Shown here in pieces: positions 1 through 11,409 of a DNA stretch of 64,000 nt. Position 1 is the stretch's first letter. Every line of letters starts with the position of its first letter. Source of the DNA: Micrasema longulum. Its lineage: Eukaryota > Arthropoda > Insecta > Trichoptera > Brachycentridae. The stretch covers positions 310,001 to 374,000 of the forward strand of contig JAGVSM010002822.1 in assembly GCA_022494885.1 (NCBI GenBank), read 5' to 3'. A program made the translations under genes and the position numbers. The notes beneath the pieces are model-generated. The model was not told the origin of the DNA. It made no database searches and saw only the letters and a list, made by a program, of their open reading frames with translations.

Positions 1-1660
1 GTTATCTGTATTGGGTGCATAGAATTAAAAATTGTCCAGAAACCGCATACGCACATCAAACAGAAGGCGACTCAACTACTCATAAGTAGGTTTACGTTTT
101 GCCCCATTTGTAGACTTCGCTCAGTACGCAACTCCTGATTTTAATTCAACTATGCCGTGTTGTGTTCTTTTTAAGTGTAGAAATACTGCTAGGATCTTAA
201 AGAAACATGATGGCATCACATTTCATGAGTAATTAACAAACAAATGTTTAAGTAGCAAAAGAATTACTTAAAAATTTAATTATTTTCCCATCTGTCAGAT
301 TGTCGCAGAAACAAAATGGAAATTTCATTAGTGTTTCCAGGGTAGAATTTTTTCTACCCTACTTTGCTCATTTAATAAAAGAACTGATGAAAATTAGATC
401 TCGGATTAAATAACGCCTTGGGGGACATTTGAACAACATTATCTTTAAAACATCAAATATTATTTAGCATGGTATAAAAATATCCGTTTTGTTTCAAATA
501 AAATTTGTTTTATATTTAAAGTTTAAAGTTCATAAATTCAATTACTCTTATTAAATGACCCTTTATTTATTTAATCTGTTGTTTCAATTAATGTTTCCGC
601 GTGCACAATAAAATTTTAGAGAAATCAACAGAGTGCTTTTTTTTACCTTACATTTTTGTTATGATTATTTTTTATCCCATCAAGCAACATTACCCGGTGA
701 CTTAACGTATGCGCGCGGCGAAAGTGTGTCTAAGTGGAGGAATTATTGGACACAGTTCGATGTATTCAAATATGATTCTACGCTCCTTCTGGACTATTCT
801 TAATTTTATGATTGGGTGTTAATATTAGTTGTGTTCATTTTTTGATCACCAAAAGTAGAACAAAACTGGAAAGGTCATACATACCTCATTCGCAAGGAAA
901 TTTTCTAGTGACTCATATCCTTCCTTCCCCTCTTGTCTTGCCTCTTTATATTCTCTTTATATATACTCTTTATATATATTGTAAAAGGCTTTTGTACCGT
1001 ATAATACATAATAAAATCAAATTAAATAAATATGTTACTAACATATAGGGAGTAAACACAAAAATGTTAGGGTTCTTTATTGCATTGAGTGAAATCCCAC
1101 TACATTGAAAGGAATCACTCTAACTGTTTACTCTATGGGTTTGTAGATATGTTTTTGTTGTCAATCAACATACCTACACCTTTTAAAATTACAATGTCCG
1201 ATCTAAATAACGATAATATTTTTTATTGCCTGCTGAAAAACCACTCCCAGGATGCAAGAGATAAATATCAATACGGGCGTTGCCTTTGCGTATGCAATAT
1301 GTGTCATATGTATATTGCAAGTAATTTAAATGTATGTTTTAATTGTAATGACAAGATTAGAGGTTCCGTGTAATAGATTTTTAATTGATAAGACACTTTT
1401 GTAAATGTATTGTTAAATTCCAAAGTCTTTGTCGTGTCAACAACTAAATACGGACACTGTCAGTCATTGCCAATGACACTACATCATGTAAAAACAATAT
1501 GATCTAGTGATGCGAGAAATTTGTTATTTTAATCGAATAATTTTATGGTTTTTAAACGGGATTTATAAAAAATAACAGTTTGTCATTCCTCTTCTTCTAG
1601 TTATGATTTCAGTGATAGTTTGCTGAAAACAACCGTATCTTCCTTTTCAGTAATTTTCAA
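1..1660. other. A+T-rich DNA with no recognised gene
   Basis: No ORF here resembles a known protein. The ORFs at 812-1048 and 1089-1373 have low-complexity, leucine/tyrosine/asparagine-rich translations with no domain I recognise. A small hairpin lies at 342-361 (GGGTAGAA arms around four T). Nothing else is supported. Confidence 0.6.
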
Positions 1661-1672
1661 TCATTATATATA

Positions 1673-2162
1673 TGTAAATTTGTTCATTTTTAGCGCTTTT
1701 TGGTTTGTTTTTACTTATTTATTAATCTTATTGTTTTTCTTTTTTTTGTGCATAATATGGCTGGTTTGAGTGATCCATTTACAGTTTATTCACGGTGAGG
1801 TTAACATTCATAATTTTGCCATGTTTAATCAACCATCCGTTTATTTTAGTTGTGACATAACAGAGATGAAATCTATTTTGATTTAATTAAGATCATTAAA
1901 AAATATTTCGGCAACTAAAAAACGCACAAAAATATAATCTTTTTATGCAGTCATTTTTCACTAAATATTTAAGTATATCATATAAACAGAAACAAAAAAT
2001 ACAAAATTTCTTAGGCGTATTTTTTCAAATTGATTACTTATTTAGTATTTAAGTACTTTTCAACAGAAAATAGATAAAATAAAATTGTATATAAAATTGT
2101 TTATTTTTAGCTCTTTTTGGTTTGTTGTTACCTATTCATTAATCTTATTGTTTTTATTTTTT
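1673..2162 (+). repeat. Direct repeat pair of about 75 bp
   Basis: The stretch at about 1673-1750 (core CTTTTTGGTTTGTTTTTAC, then ATTAATCTTATTGTTTTT) recurs at 2091-2162 with a few substitutions. The second copy runs into the poly-T end of the SINE at 2155. The origin is unknown; a local duplication or two copies of one short repeat would both fit. Confidence 0.55.
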
Positions 2163-2341
2163 TGCAACACTACAGGCCTTTAGGCTCAATTGCAGTAGTG
2201 AATACACATGAATATATATGAATGCACAGTATACTCAGGCTTGAGAAAAATCACATTTACTGTTTGTGTTTTCACCAGGAATCGAACCCAGAACCTTCCG
2301 TGGTGAGTCAAGTGTCTTAACCACTACACTACGGAGGTTGC
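2155..2341 (-). mobile_element. SINE-A, tRNA-derived SINE, minus strand
   Basis: Read on the minus strand, a tRNA-like head starts near 2341. It carries an A box (GTAGTGTAGTGGTTAAGAC) and a B box (GGTTCGATTCC), followed by a body with TGAGTATACTGTGC and a 3' part rich in T-to-A tail. The copies at 31936-32123 and 42251-42430 share head, body (GAGAACACAAAA) and the end GGCCTG-TTGTGGTGCAAAAATA. The head resembles a tRNA gene but has no acceptor stem closed by the 3' side, so it is a SINE promoter rather than a tRNA gene. Confidence 0.85.
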
Positions 2342-2639
2342 CTGTTAAACATATAACTTATACAGCCGAATGTAATCCGACCCAAATGTAATCTGACCGG
2401 TAACCCGACGGCAGGTTTCGGCTGAGCCAAAGTATCGATTATTTTTTGTCTGAAACTGAATTTGCGGCCAAACCTTTTTTTATTGGCTGAGTGTCCCTGA
2501 AACCGAAACCAAAACTGCAGTCGGTCAATATATTCTCCACTCCTGACCTGGCTTGAGTTGACCAGTCGAACTGATGTGCATAAGTTATGTAGTCTTATAT
2601 GTCTACCTGTAATGTACCGAGCGACAAGTTAAAACTTGC

Positions 2640-3013
2640 CACAGTTCAGTCACAATAGACCGCTTAGTACTGCATTGAGAAGAGGGGCTGTTTGACCAGG
2701 AAAATAATTCAGCTTAAAAGGCATTAGTGTCAATGGCTGCCATTCACGAAATTGGGTTGGAATTGGTCAAACACTTTTACCTGATATAGCCTCTAGTGAC
2801 TTCCAGCTTTTCCTAAAACTCAAGGAACTTTTGGGTGAGAAAAATTTTTTGAACAATTATTTAGTCATGCTTTGTGTCGACGAGTGGTTGGCAGGGGTCA
2901 GATAAATGTTATATCAGGAAGCTATACATAAATTTTGGAGCATCGCTGGAAAAAAGTGCAGAATGGTCCAGGTTGACCTCAGAGTAATGCTGTCATTTCT
3001 GACAAACCAATAA
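2640..3013 (+). pseudogene. mariner-like transposase remnant (C-terminal part)
   Basis: The frame from 2771 to 3013 reads LPDIASSDFQLFLKLKELL, then a region with YQEAIHKFW and a basic tail. This is the end of the D,D34D catalytic domain of mariner transposases, whose signature is PDLAPSDxxLF with the last Asp catalytic. A shifted upstream frame gives AAIHEIGLELVKH, the family block just before that motif. The frame has one internal stop and at least one frameshift, and the N-terminal DNA-binding part and the first two catalytic Asp are not visible. It is a dead copy. No terminal repeats could be placed. Confidence 0.85.
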
Positions 3014-3799
3014 AATTTTAACAAACTTATCATATTACTAAACCAAGCCTCAAGAATAACTAAAAACGATACAGTGTAAATTCAATGTTAAATGAATTCA
3101 AAGTACAAACATATAAGCAAATAAAATTGTACAATACGATGATATTTGTGTATAATATTATTAATCCTAAAATCAACACAGAATTTTTGGAAAAAAAATA
3201 TCAGAGCCAACATGAACATAATCACAATACCAGAGAAAGGGTAAAAAATAAAGTATAATTTAGAAAAAAGATGAAGTCAAAAAATTAAATTTCACCTAAG
3301 GCAGTAAAAAATATAATGATATGGGAAAAAACGTTTAAGAAGAAAATTTTTTTTACAGAAGGTTAAGAATACGCGCTTAACAACTTATAAATTAAATACA
3401 TGGAAATTGTTATTATGATAGCTCATATAAGAATATGTTTATGTGTCATATTTCAAGATTCAAAATAAAAATGAATTCGCTCTCGCTTATACAGATGCCC
3501 TTTTGCTCAATTACATAGAACAATAGCATTTCTATTTTTGGCTTAGTTTTTGATTATTAACAAACGTGTAACAGACGGTTTCGGTTTGTGCTTTCAATTA
3601 TTTTCGACCTGAGTACCCACTGCTCGTTGTATTGCTGTAAACTGTGCCTAACTTCGTGATTGATAAAAATATAATGATTTTTACACGCATGGGCGACGTA
3701 TAAGTGAAAGCGAATTATTACTCTGAAAGATGGACTAAGAAAAATAAATAAGGAACAAAGTTTTTTCCCCATCCATTTCGAAATAGGTCAGGGGTGAAT
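3014..3799. other. No gene seen
   Basis: A+T-rich DNA. The 71-codon minus-strand ORF at 3557-3772 has no recognisable domain, and I regard it as chance. Confidence 0.5.
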
Positions 3800-4912
3800 C
3801 GTATTAATCATCCCTCGTATATATAGTATAATAGTATTTTTGTTATTTTTTCGCCGTACACATAGGTGCTAATAAATATATAATCTTATAAAATTAGAAA
3901 TCAAACACTGTTTTGAGTCTACTGATCATTTTATTTTTTCAAATATAAAAAATATAACAACAAAAAATTCGTGACAATTGTTTAATTGAAAATAATCATA
4001 AAATTCATATCTCAAATAAACCAATTCTATTACATATTGAAAGCAAGCGGCGGATTATTTAGATATTTATCAATTTCCAATTACTCGTGCAATTGGAAAT
4101 TGATAAATATCTAAATAATCCTAATTTTAAAATAATAAATGAACAAACCAATCTTATATCTTAACCACTATTAAAAATATTTAAATAGACTGTTATTCTT
4201 CACTTTGTTCCTTTTTGTACACGCTTATATGACGCGTAATTAATAGATGAATCATGTTACAATTGCATTTATATATTTTGATAAGAAATTCTTAAAAATA
4301 GAAATATTGTATAATAATACATTTAAGTTTATATAAATTTCTTGATAATATTTTAATCATTTTTAAAAATTAATGAACCTATTATAATATAATTGATATT
4401 TTTTCGACAACAATTATCTATAGTTATAAAACTATAAGGCTTCATTAATTATCTCACAATACATACTTGTATGTCAATAAATATTTACTTTATTGTATTT
4501 TTTCCGAAATTCAAACATAAATACCAAAATTCTCCATTACCTATTAAACACTTAGCCTCACCCTTAACCATTGGTTTTTCCCTCAATTATGATTAATGTA
4601 CATGCATAAGATTATTTTTATTTTTCTACTCAAGTACTTCTCATTATATAACTATATAAGGACATTCAATCCATCTAATCTTCACATTCGTTTGAAAATG
4701 CCCTAACAAGGCAAAACAATTGTCACAAATTTTTTGTTTTTATATTTGTAAAAAAAAAAAAAATTGTCCAGTAGACTCAAATCGGTGTTTTCTAATATTA
4801 TAAGATTATATATTTATTAGCACCTATGTGTACTGCGAAAAAATAACAAATACTATTATACTATATATAAGAGTTTAAATATGGAGTTCTACCAAATAAA
4901 CACCAAATCAAT
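3800..4912. mobile_element. Family M inverted-repeat element, long copy
   Basis: Long inverted arms bound the element, about 3800-3990 on the left and 4725-4880 on the right. They share TATATATAGTATAATAGTATT, GTACACATAGGTGCTAATAA and the motif GAGTCTACTG. The right end adds GAGTTTAAATATGGAGTTC and CAAATCAATCAA, which is the true terminus in the copy at 49841-50612. No transposase is visible, so it is a non-autonomous DNA element or MITE-like repeat. Related copies are at 14369-14844 and 49841-50612. Confidence 0.75.
4052..4121. repeat. Perfect palindrome, 31 bp arms, 8 bp loop
   Basis: The left arm (4052-4082, starting GGATTATTTAGATATTTATC) and the right arm (4091-4121) are exact reverse complements around ACTCGTGC. 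It lies inside family M. The copy at 49841-50612 keeps only one recognisable arm, near 50070-50100. Confidence 0.95.
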
Positions 4913-5554
4913 CAATAAGCTTTTCTATATATTATTTTCAAATATCGAATATTATTTACCTTAACAAATCTATCCATATCATAATCGATTATCAGTAGAT
5001 TAATATGTTATGATTTGCTATCAAATATTCGAATATTCAAATTAGTTATTTAAATACCTACATCACTACAATCTCAACTTGATGCGGACATGATACAAAA
5101 TAAAGAAAAAAAGAACTAATGTAGGCAGTGGTAAATAGTGTAAATACCGCTCTAGTGGCACGCAATTATGTACTTTAAGTCCGGATTGTGAAAGGTATTT
5201 GGACAAAGGACAACAGGATCGTGAAACAAATCCGTTCGGTCTATATTTGTTTGAATCATTAAAATAATTATAATTATTTTATTATTGTAAAACACTTCTA
5301 GACGCTGCAGCTGGCGCTGCGCCGCTGTCTGGCGCCCATTTGTGGTTTTAAATGTATGAACTTATTTATTTATTTATTTATGAGTACTTTCATTTTTTTT
5401 TCGACAACAAATTAAATGAAACACAATGGACAAACGATGATGAATTAACGTGATGTACAACGAAGAAAGATATCTCGTCAAGTATTAGGAATTGTAAATT
5501 TATGGTTAATTATATTTGTCATAAAGTGGTTAAAAATCAATTGCCATACTTCGT
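4913..5554. other. No gene seen
   Basis: No coding signal. A short G+C-rich patch at about 5300-5335 (CTGCAGCTGGCGCTGCGCC) stands out from its surroundings but has no repeat partner that I can see. Confidence 0.5.
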
Positions 5555-5910
5555 AATGAGGAAATTCAGTGCTACGGTAAAGAATGTTTTTTAAATCGCG
5601 GTAGAATTGCGACCATTTAATTGTAAGATGAAGTGTCTCTAAATGTATGAAAAAAACAATAAAAATGAACTACGTTCAATGACGTCAAAAGGTCTTCTAA
5701 ATCAAGCAATGATAGGAGTGTTGTGATAGATTTCCGGCTTTCGGGGAGCCAACTCGCGAAACAGAAAAACTTACTTAAGAAAACCCTTACGTGAGAAACG
5801 TGACGTCACCACCGGAGTTATTAATAAACTACAAAAACTTAAAAAATCGCAGCGATGATAATAGGATACATAAAAATATATATTTTTTTAAATTGTCTTA
5901 GTTTGATTGT
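5555..5910 (+). mobile_element. Family S MITE-like repeat, copy 1
   Basis: It begins TAATGAGGAAATTCAGTGCTACGG, matches the other S copies through the GGTAAA and ATCAA-CAATGATA blocks, and contains GTGACGTCAC at about 5800. The right terminus is eroded. Other copies are at 22210-22590, 30056-30454, 50822-51303, 54249-55036 and 58586-58750. Confidence 0.7.
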
Positions 5911-5959
5911 TTATTGATTAATTTATTTTATTTAGAATTATTAAACTTACTCATTAAAA

Positions 5960-6110
5960 TGAATCGGGCTGTAGCCCCGTGGCTGACGTCACGGACTCAT
6001 GGATCGAACCGAGGTTCGAACCCTAATCTACCGCAACTTGATTCTCATTTTCTAGTAGTGACTTATTTACAATTCGTTAGAAATGGCCTTCAAAATTGAA
6101 ATAGGTTAAT
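5960..6110 (+). mobile_element. SINE-C, tRNA-derived SINE
   Basis: The tRNA-like head reads CCCCGTGGCTGACGTCACGG then ACTCATGGATCG, with a B box GGTTCGAACCC. The body carries CAACTTGATTCTCATTTTCTA. Copies at 39500-39655 (plus), 48160-48300 (minus) and 43340-43440 (minus) share head and body. The 61-codon ORF that crosses it is accidental. Confidence 0.75.
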
Positions 6111-6359
6111 TTTAAAAATGCAAATAATTCTTCTTCTTTTTTTAATCAATAAAAAAACGGCTTCATAGATCGATGTGTTTTATGGTCTTTTTAGAGTGAT
6201 CCCGTATAGGTTGGACTCGTTTCTGACTTTTCGGCTACCGTTGCAAGTTCCATATTCAGGACAAACTATATTTAAAACCCTAAAAATACCATACACATAA
6301 ATACTTTGCAATATTCGCTGTTCTCGTCATACACGAACATTTATTTATTTAACTAAATG

Positions 6360-6700
6360 ATATTAAATATTTGTATATAGCCACTTACCGACTTTTCTAT
6401 GTCTACCGGTTTCGAGACGTACCCGTCGCTTCGTCAGGACACCAATTAGACTACTTTTTTCATCAATTCTCGAACAACAGAATATTTTCATAATTCAATC
6501 AGTGCATGTGCTTATTAAAATGCATGTCGTGTTGGTTTTATATTTTTGTGCAACAACTAAGGTGAAGGTGTATAGTAGGTTTTGCATGTTGGTTTAATTG
6601 GTGTCCTCGCGAAGAGACGGTTATGTCTCGAAACCGGTAGACATAGAAAAGTCGGTAAGTGGTTATATGCAAATATTTAATAACATTTAGTAAAATGTTT
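6360..6700. repeat. Foldback made of two inverted copies of repeat Y
   Basis: The left arm (6360-6450, minus) and the right arm (6595-6700, plus) both contain GAAACCGGTAGACATAGAAA and AGTCGGTAAGTGG, and extend outward as an A+T-rich flank (AAATATTTAATA-CATTT). The spacer of about 140 bp is unrelated. A single Y copy also lies at 59971-63045, interrupted by a hAT element. The arms contain a CTGACGA...stem...GAAAC arrangement discussed in the findings. Confidence 0.85.
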
Positions 6701-6939
6701 GACCACAAAGTTAATGCTTTAAATATTAATAATAATTAATTTAAACATTTTATATTCATATACAGTTTACATACGTATGCATAAGGGCGGGCGTATTGCC
6801 TTAAAGCAATTTCTTCTTACCGATCCAAACCGTTGAATTTGAGAAGATCAGTAGTTTATTTTCATTATAAAGCATAATATTGATTAACACGTATATTTTT
6901 AAGAAAATAAAAAGTGACTAAATATCTACACTATACTTT

Positions 6940-7496
6940 TGTTTTATAGAGTTTTTATTCAATAAAATATACATATTATTACAATATTAATACATTATAA
7001 AGAAAACAAAGTATTAAGATATATTTTGTCCCGCTAAACTATTCAATAATAGTTTAAAGATTTTTTTATTTTTTTTAAAGTAAGAAAATAGAGTAAAATA
7101 ATACAATTAAAATTAAAGAATAGTAATTTACTTAAATACATTTTAAATATAAGAAAAAAAATAATAGATACATATATAAATATTAAATAAATGTAATAAA
7201 AACAAGATAAAAAATAATTTTAAAAACGTAAAGTAAATCGAGAATTTCAATTCATATCTACAGAAAAAATAAATAAAAAGAAAATTAAAAGTACATATTA
7301 AAATAAGGATCTAAAAAATGTAAATGAAATAAAAAAATAAGAAAGTAATAAAAGAAAAGAAAAGAAAAGGTTAACCCAAGAAAATAACAAAAATAATGAG
7401 GGATAAAAAATTTAAAAAAATATATAAATAAAAATAATAATAAATAAAAAAAAATAAAAAAATGTATTACATAAATAATAAATCAATATAGGAACG
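6940..7496 (-). other. A-rich stretch downstream of a LINE-A tail
   Basis: Very A-rich on the plus strand. It lies just 3' of the minus-strand LINE-A coding remnant and may be its untranslated tail, but no sequence here matches the tail of the other LINE-A copy at 60960-61232. No genes are seen. Confidence 0.35.
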
Positions 7497-8040
7497 TTTT
7501 ATCTACTAACCACTTACGTAATAGAAACATAATTTTATTTTTACTATGACATGTTTTCATGTCAAGTGGCAACAAATTAAATACTTTTGAAACAATATAA
7601 TCCAACGTACGTTGTCCATATTTATTTTTAAATTATGGTACTACTAGGCCATCAACAGATGTAAATCTTGTTAGATAGCTGTGTTCTAATTTATTTTTAT
7701 ATATCGAGCTGAACATTTGTCTGATAATAATTTTGCTCCATAAAATACCCTTAACTGGTAAAACATTTAATTTATTATACATAAATGGGGTATTATTCCT
7801 CTGATTCTATACATGATTGGGTGCAATCAATTTGACAAGTGCATTTTGAACATTTTGTACATATTTAATGTTTGTTGCACAAGAATGTCCCCAAGCGGTG
7901 ATCCCGTATATTTTTATGGATTCTCCCAGAGACAAATATACTAATCTAAGTGTGGAGAGAGGAACTAAGAACTTTAATTTGTGTAGTTGACTAACTACAG
8001 ATCTTAACCGTTTGCATGTTTTCATAACATGAATATTCCA
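7497..8040 (-). pseudogene. LINE-A reverse transcriptase C-terminal remnant
   Basis: The minus-strand translation matches the C-terminal third of the LINE-A protein at 61233-62516 block by block: STLRLVYLSLGESI, YGITAWGHS, VLPVKGILW, LEHSYLTRFTSVDGLVVP and VFNLLPLDMK, ending with KWLVDKTFLY. In LINE-A these blocks follow the RT thumb. At least one stop (after DGLVVP) and frameshifts break the frame. The catalytic RT domain is missing, as expected of a 5'-truncated LINE insertion. Confidence 0.9.
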
Positions 8041-8164
8041 CTTAAAAAGTTATCAATAGTTAAACCTAAATACTAAAAAGAGAAAAGGGGGTAAAGTGGG
8101 AAAGAAGTGGAAAGAGAAGGGTAAAACTCAAATATTGTAGGACATTTATATTTCTTCATATCTT

Positions 8165-8285
8165 TCATCAGTTGGTTTTTATTATTTAAGTATTATTTTT
8201 TTTAATATTTTATTTGGGAAACCAATAGTTCTACATACATATTTATAGTAAACAAACAGATATAGCGACTCAAATAACGATCGCT
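8165..8285 (-). repeat. LINE 3'-UTR-like repeat
   Basis: The segment around TAGTTCTACATACATATTTATAG followed by TAAACAAACAGATATAG recurs at 25305-25370 and, weaker, at 37845-37960. At 25.3 kb it sits directly downstream of a minus-strand RT remnant, next to an A-rich tail. It is best read as a shared LINE 3' end. Confidence 0.6.
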
Positions 8286-8700
8286 CCAGTAAATATGTAT
8301 GTATGGTATACTGGGCATGTATATGGCATCTTATAAATATAGTTCATAAATTCTTAAATATCATACCCGCGCACCTGCAAGGATTTTTTCTCAGAGTACC
8401 CATCGAGTCGAAGGCACTCGTCAAGGATTCTGGTTTTATTTCAAACAAATAACTGTCGTATCTATTTATGTTGGCCTCACAAGATAATAATACGTCACTG
8501 GCTAATAGAATCGCCCGTACGGACAAAAACCATTAAATGATTATCAACCACGACGTCAGCTACAGCTTTATTGTTAACACGTTTATTGTTAAATTAAAAA
8601 CCAAATCAAAAATTTTGGAACTCTTTTGTTCTATGCAATAAAGCTAAAGGGCTTCTCTAGCGAATTCTCATCTCTCTGAGATGTTTTTTTAATATTTTTT
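8286..8700. other. No gene recognised
   Basis: The 60-codon minus-strand ORF at 8344-8526 has no domain I can name. A short piece (GATTCTGGTT...AACTGT) looks weakly like 32540-32565, so this may be old repeat sequence. Confidence 0.4.
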
Positions 8701-8704
8701 TTCA

Positions 8705-9240
8705 AACGGGACTTGCTTTGTTATGTACCTTGCTTATGATATACAAGGTTTATATTTCAAATAAGTGGATTTTTCTGCAATTGTTTTACTTTAAATTTAA
8801 CTAACTATTGGGGATCAGAAAGGATATACTAACGTAGGTCAATCAGAAATTTCTCAACATTTGCTAATGTGGAGAAGAAACCACTTAAAACTCTTCAGGA
8901 GAAGCCGGCCTATTGACAGTAGTCAACAGGCCTTCCGTTCCACTAGACGAGTGTTTGGCATTTCTTTCCCAACTTTGGTTTATTTTACCAATTGTCTGCA
9001 CTATTTTGACTATGTACGATACTACATCTCGTGTGAGTTCATTGTTACCTATCACCGATGGGATGTTGCATAGTTCTTCATCCAGACTTCTGCATCGCGC
9101 CTCCAGCTGTTGTCTCTGAAAGCTGGAAAAGGGGCAATGCATCAACAGGTGAGGGACATCTTGAGAAGTTTCATCGTCGCATGGGCAGCTGTCGATCTCA
9201 GAGAGCTTGAAGCGCGATGAGATGTAATAGGTGGTTGTTT
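8705..9240 (-). pseudogene. LINE C-terminal remnant with Cys/His terminus, plus 3' UTR
   Basis: The minus strand from about 9240 reads RFKLSEIDSCPCDDETSQD, then VPHLLMHCPFSSFQRQQLEA, and continues to a stop near 8885. The C-P-C ... H-L-L-x-H-C-P pattern with a following R...LE block is the family end found after RNase H in R1/Loa/Jockey-type LINEs. The untranslated part runs on to a poly-A-like end near 8705 (sense GCAAGGTA...AAAGCAA). The 3' half is repeated in opposite orientation at 53217-53478, which supports its being one element end. No RT or RNase H catalytic core is present. Confidence 0.8.
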
Positions 9241-9956
9241 TAATAAATTTAAACCATTCTGATAATTTAATGATTTCTTACATAGTTGTTCATTCCTTTT
9301 CCTGTGCTGAATCGAAAAAGCAGTGAAACTTCTTTAGAAAATAAAATTAAAAATGAGTCAATGATATTATTTATCTGTTTATCTTTCCGACATTTGAGTT
9401 CACGATTTGATTAGACACAAATGGGTTTAACATTCAAACTTAGTCAAATTAATGTTTCCACTATGTCATTGTTAAGCCGAAATGCCAGTCAACACATTAC
9501 ACGATTGATCGATTGTTTAATTTATTCAACCTTTTGTATTTTTTATTCATAATTATGATTTATTTGATTGGAAAATTGGTTAAGGTGTCCAAAATAACAC
9601 TTATTCGTAACCAAGGGTCCGTTGACAACATAATCTATCTTAAATTTTTGAAAATACAAATGCACATACGGTTAAAAAAACTTCCACATAAACGTGAAAA
9701 TATGCTCGTTTTAGAGAGCCTTTTTTACAATCAACATAATTTTTTTTTTGACAGTTTATATTAATAAAAAAATACTTACTGTGTAGTTATTTATTTTTGT
9801 ATCATAAAAATAAAATTTCCTAAGAGAAGACATTGGAATGTATATGTAAGGAGAATGGAACCAGCTAGACTAGTTTCTATTGTACTGTATTTATTTGAGA
9901 TAGTTGTACAAATAAAGTTTGAACGTCTAGTTATACCTTTCCAAATAAATAATATA
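9241..9956. other. No gene seen
   Basis: A+T-rich. The ORF at 9513-9764 is low-complexity and matches nothing I know. Confidence 0.5.
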
Positions 9957-11018
9957 TGGTGGGTATACTGGCAAATAACGTTAACTTGAAAATATGCGGA
10001 TTTTTTTTTTAAAGCCAATCAACAGACTTAAGTAAGCCCTAATAGATTGGCATTAATAAGTTTTACTTAATCTAAACAGTCTTAAAATCTACTTAAATTT
10101 ACAAAATGTATAATTAACAAAAGGATAATATGGCATAATCTAGGCGGAAATGGCAAGTCTGACATCGCGAGTCAGGAGAGGCAACACCGCTAGCTTCTTA
10201 AATGCCTGACCTTGCTGTAGGAACACATCGACAGTACCGTTTAGTGAGATTTCATTCACTGTTCTGAGGATCCTTGGCAGAGAGGAAAATAATCCATTAA
10301 GGTTTGTCTGAGCAAGGATATCATGGGCATCTATACAGTTAGATATTTATTTGTGCAAGAATATCAAACCAGCCAAAATCCCTCTGAACTCTAAACTAAA
10401 GATATGAAAGTACTCTAGACGATCATAATAGTTGATTATGAAAGTATTTGATCCGATTCTAAATATTAACGATTTAAAAATTTACGCTGCACCAATTCAA
10501 TCCAATTTATTTTATTGATATATTTAAGATTTTTTTATATTTTATGTAAACTGCTTTTGCAGTTTGGCGGGAATTCAAAAAAATGTTTAGAAGAATGCTT
10601 ATTTGAAAAAAAAATCATTAAAAAATTATTTTTTTTAAATCCGCGTTATATGAATATTAAAATTAGATTATAGGATTTGACTTAATGACGCAGTTTTGCA
10701 AAGTTTTTAACGCTCTACAAACTGGAAAAATACACTAAGTCATATTAAATTGCATATACGAGTATCTGTAGTTTGAAAAATAAATTTAAGGTTGAGTCGT
10801 ATACCGGGTATTTTATTCAGTTACTTAATATTTTATTCAATATTTTCTTAATATAAAATAAAGAAACGGAAAAATTAAAAACATGTTTTTTAATAAGCAC
10901 TTAACATTTTATTATATTTAAATAAGATATAAAAGAGTAAAATTGTAACAAAACTTAAATGCTTGAATTTTTAAAACAGGAATTTGAGAGTCAAAGTTTT
11001 TTGCCAGTATACCCACGA
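9957..11018. mobile_element. TA-flanked TIR element, 1062 bp
   Basis: The left end is TGGTGGGTATACTGGCAAA and the right end, read inward, is TCGTGGGTATACTGGCAAA. Each is flanked by TA (9955-9956 and 11019-11020). A TA duplication with short TIRs is the Tc1/mariner pattern. No DDE transposase is visible inside, so it is non-autonomous or decayed. A segment at 10150-10430 (minus) gives an RT-tail-like reading (DRLEYFHIF...DAHDILAQTN), but this is weak. Confidence 0.65.
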
Positions 11019-11063
11019 TAGATATATATATACATATAAATAATTTCAAAAACAAAACATATT

Positions 11064-11406
11064 TATAATCCACATGAATGTTTGTTTTTAACAAAAGTCA
11101 TCGCCATCCCCCGAGACGATGCTATAGACCCAGCATCCCTAATCTCTTTTGGCAACTCATTAAACATCTTAAGTCTTCATGATACAGATTGTTTTGAGTT
11201 GCCTGGATTCTTGTTTCGGGGAGTCTGAAACCCTCACCTCCCTTAGTAAGATAGTACATTGTACGGCCAGCCCCATGGTAAACGATTATATACGATATAC
11301 CGCTGAGTGCATCTAATTTTATGGGCACTTCTGGCAGTGAGTGACATGGTTTCAAGACCGAGAAGTCGACCTCGAGAAGGTAAATTCCTCTTAAAAAACA
11401 GGCCAC
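11064..11406 (-). pseudogene. LINE reverse transcriptase C-terminal remnant
   Basis: The minus-strand frame 11406-11122 contains GFRLPETRIQATQNNLYH, and the next frame continues with MFNELPKEIRDAGSIAS to a stop at about 11064. Together they form the usual LINE tail, in which a 'lPrtrt...slfy.Gl..fNeLPkeiR' block closes the protein. A frameshift lies near 11165. The tail resembles the one at 56360-56572. Confidence 0.85.
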
Positions 11407-11409
11407 AAC

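Noticed and set aside
2380..2540. Possible separate hAT fragment with GGTTTCGG/CCGAAACC-type motifs
   Set aside because: The motifs are scattered and I could not match a transposase or ends; left unassigned next to the mariner remnant.
10150..10430. RT tail within the 9957-11018 element
   Set aside because: Only weak similarity in one frame; not strong enough for its own feature.
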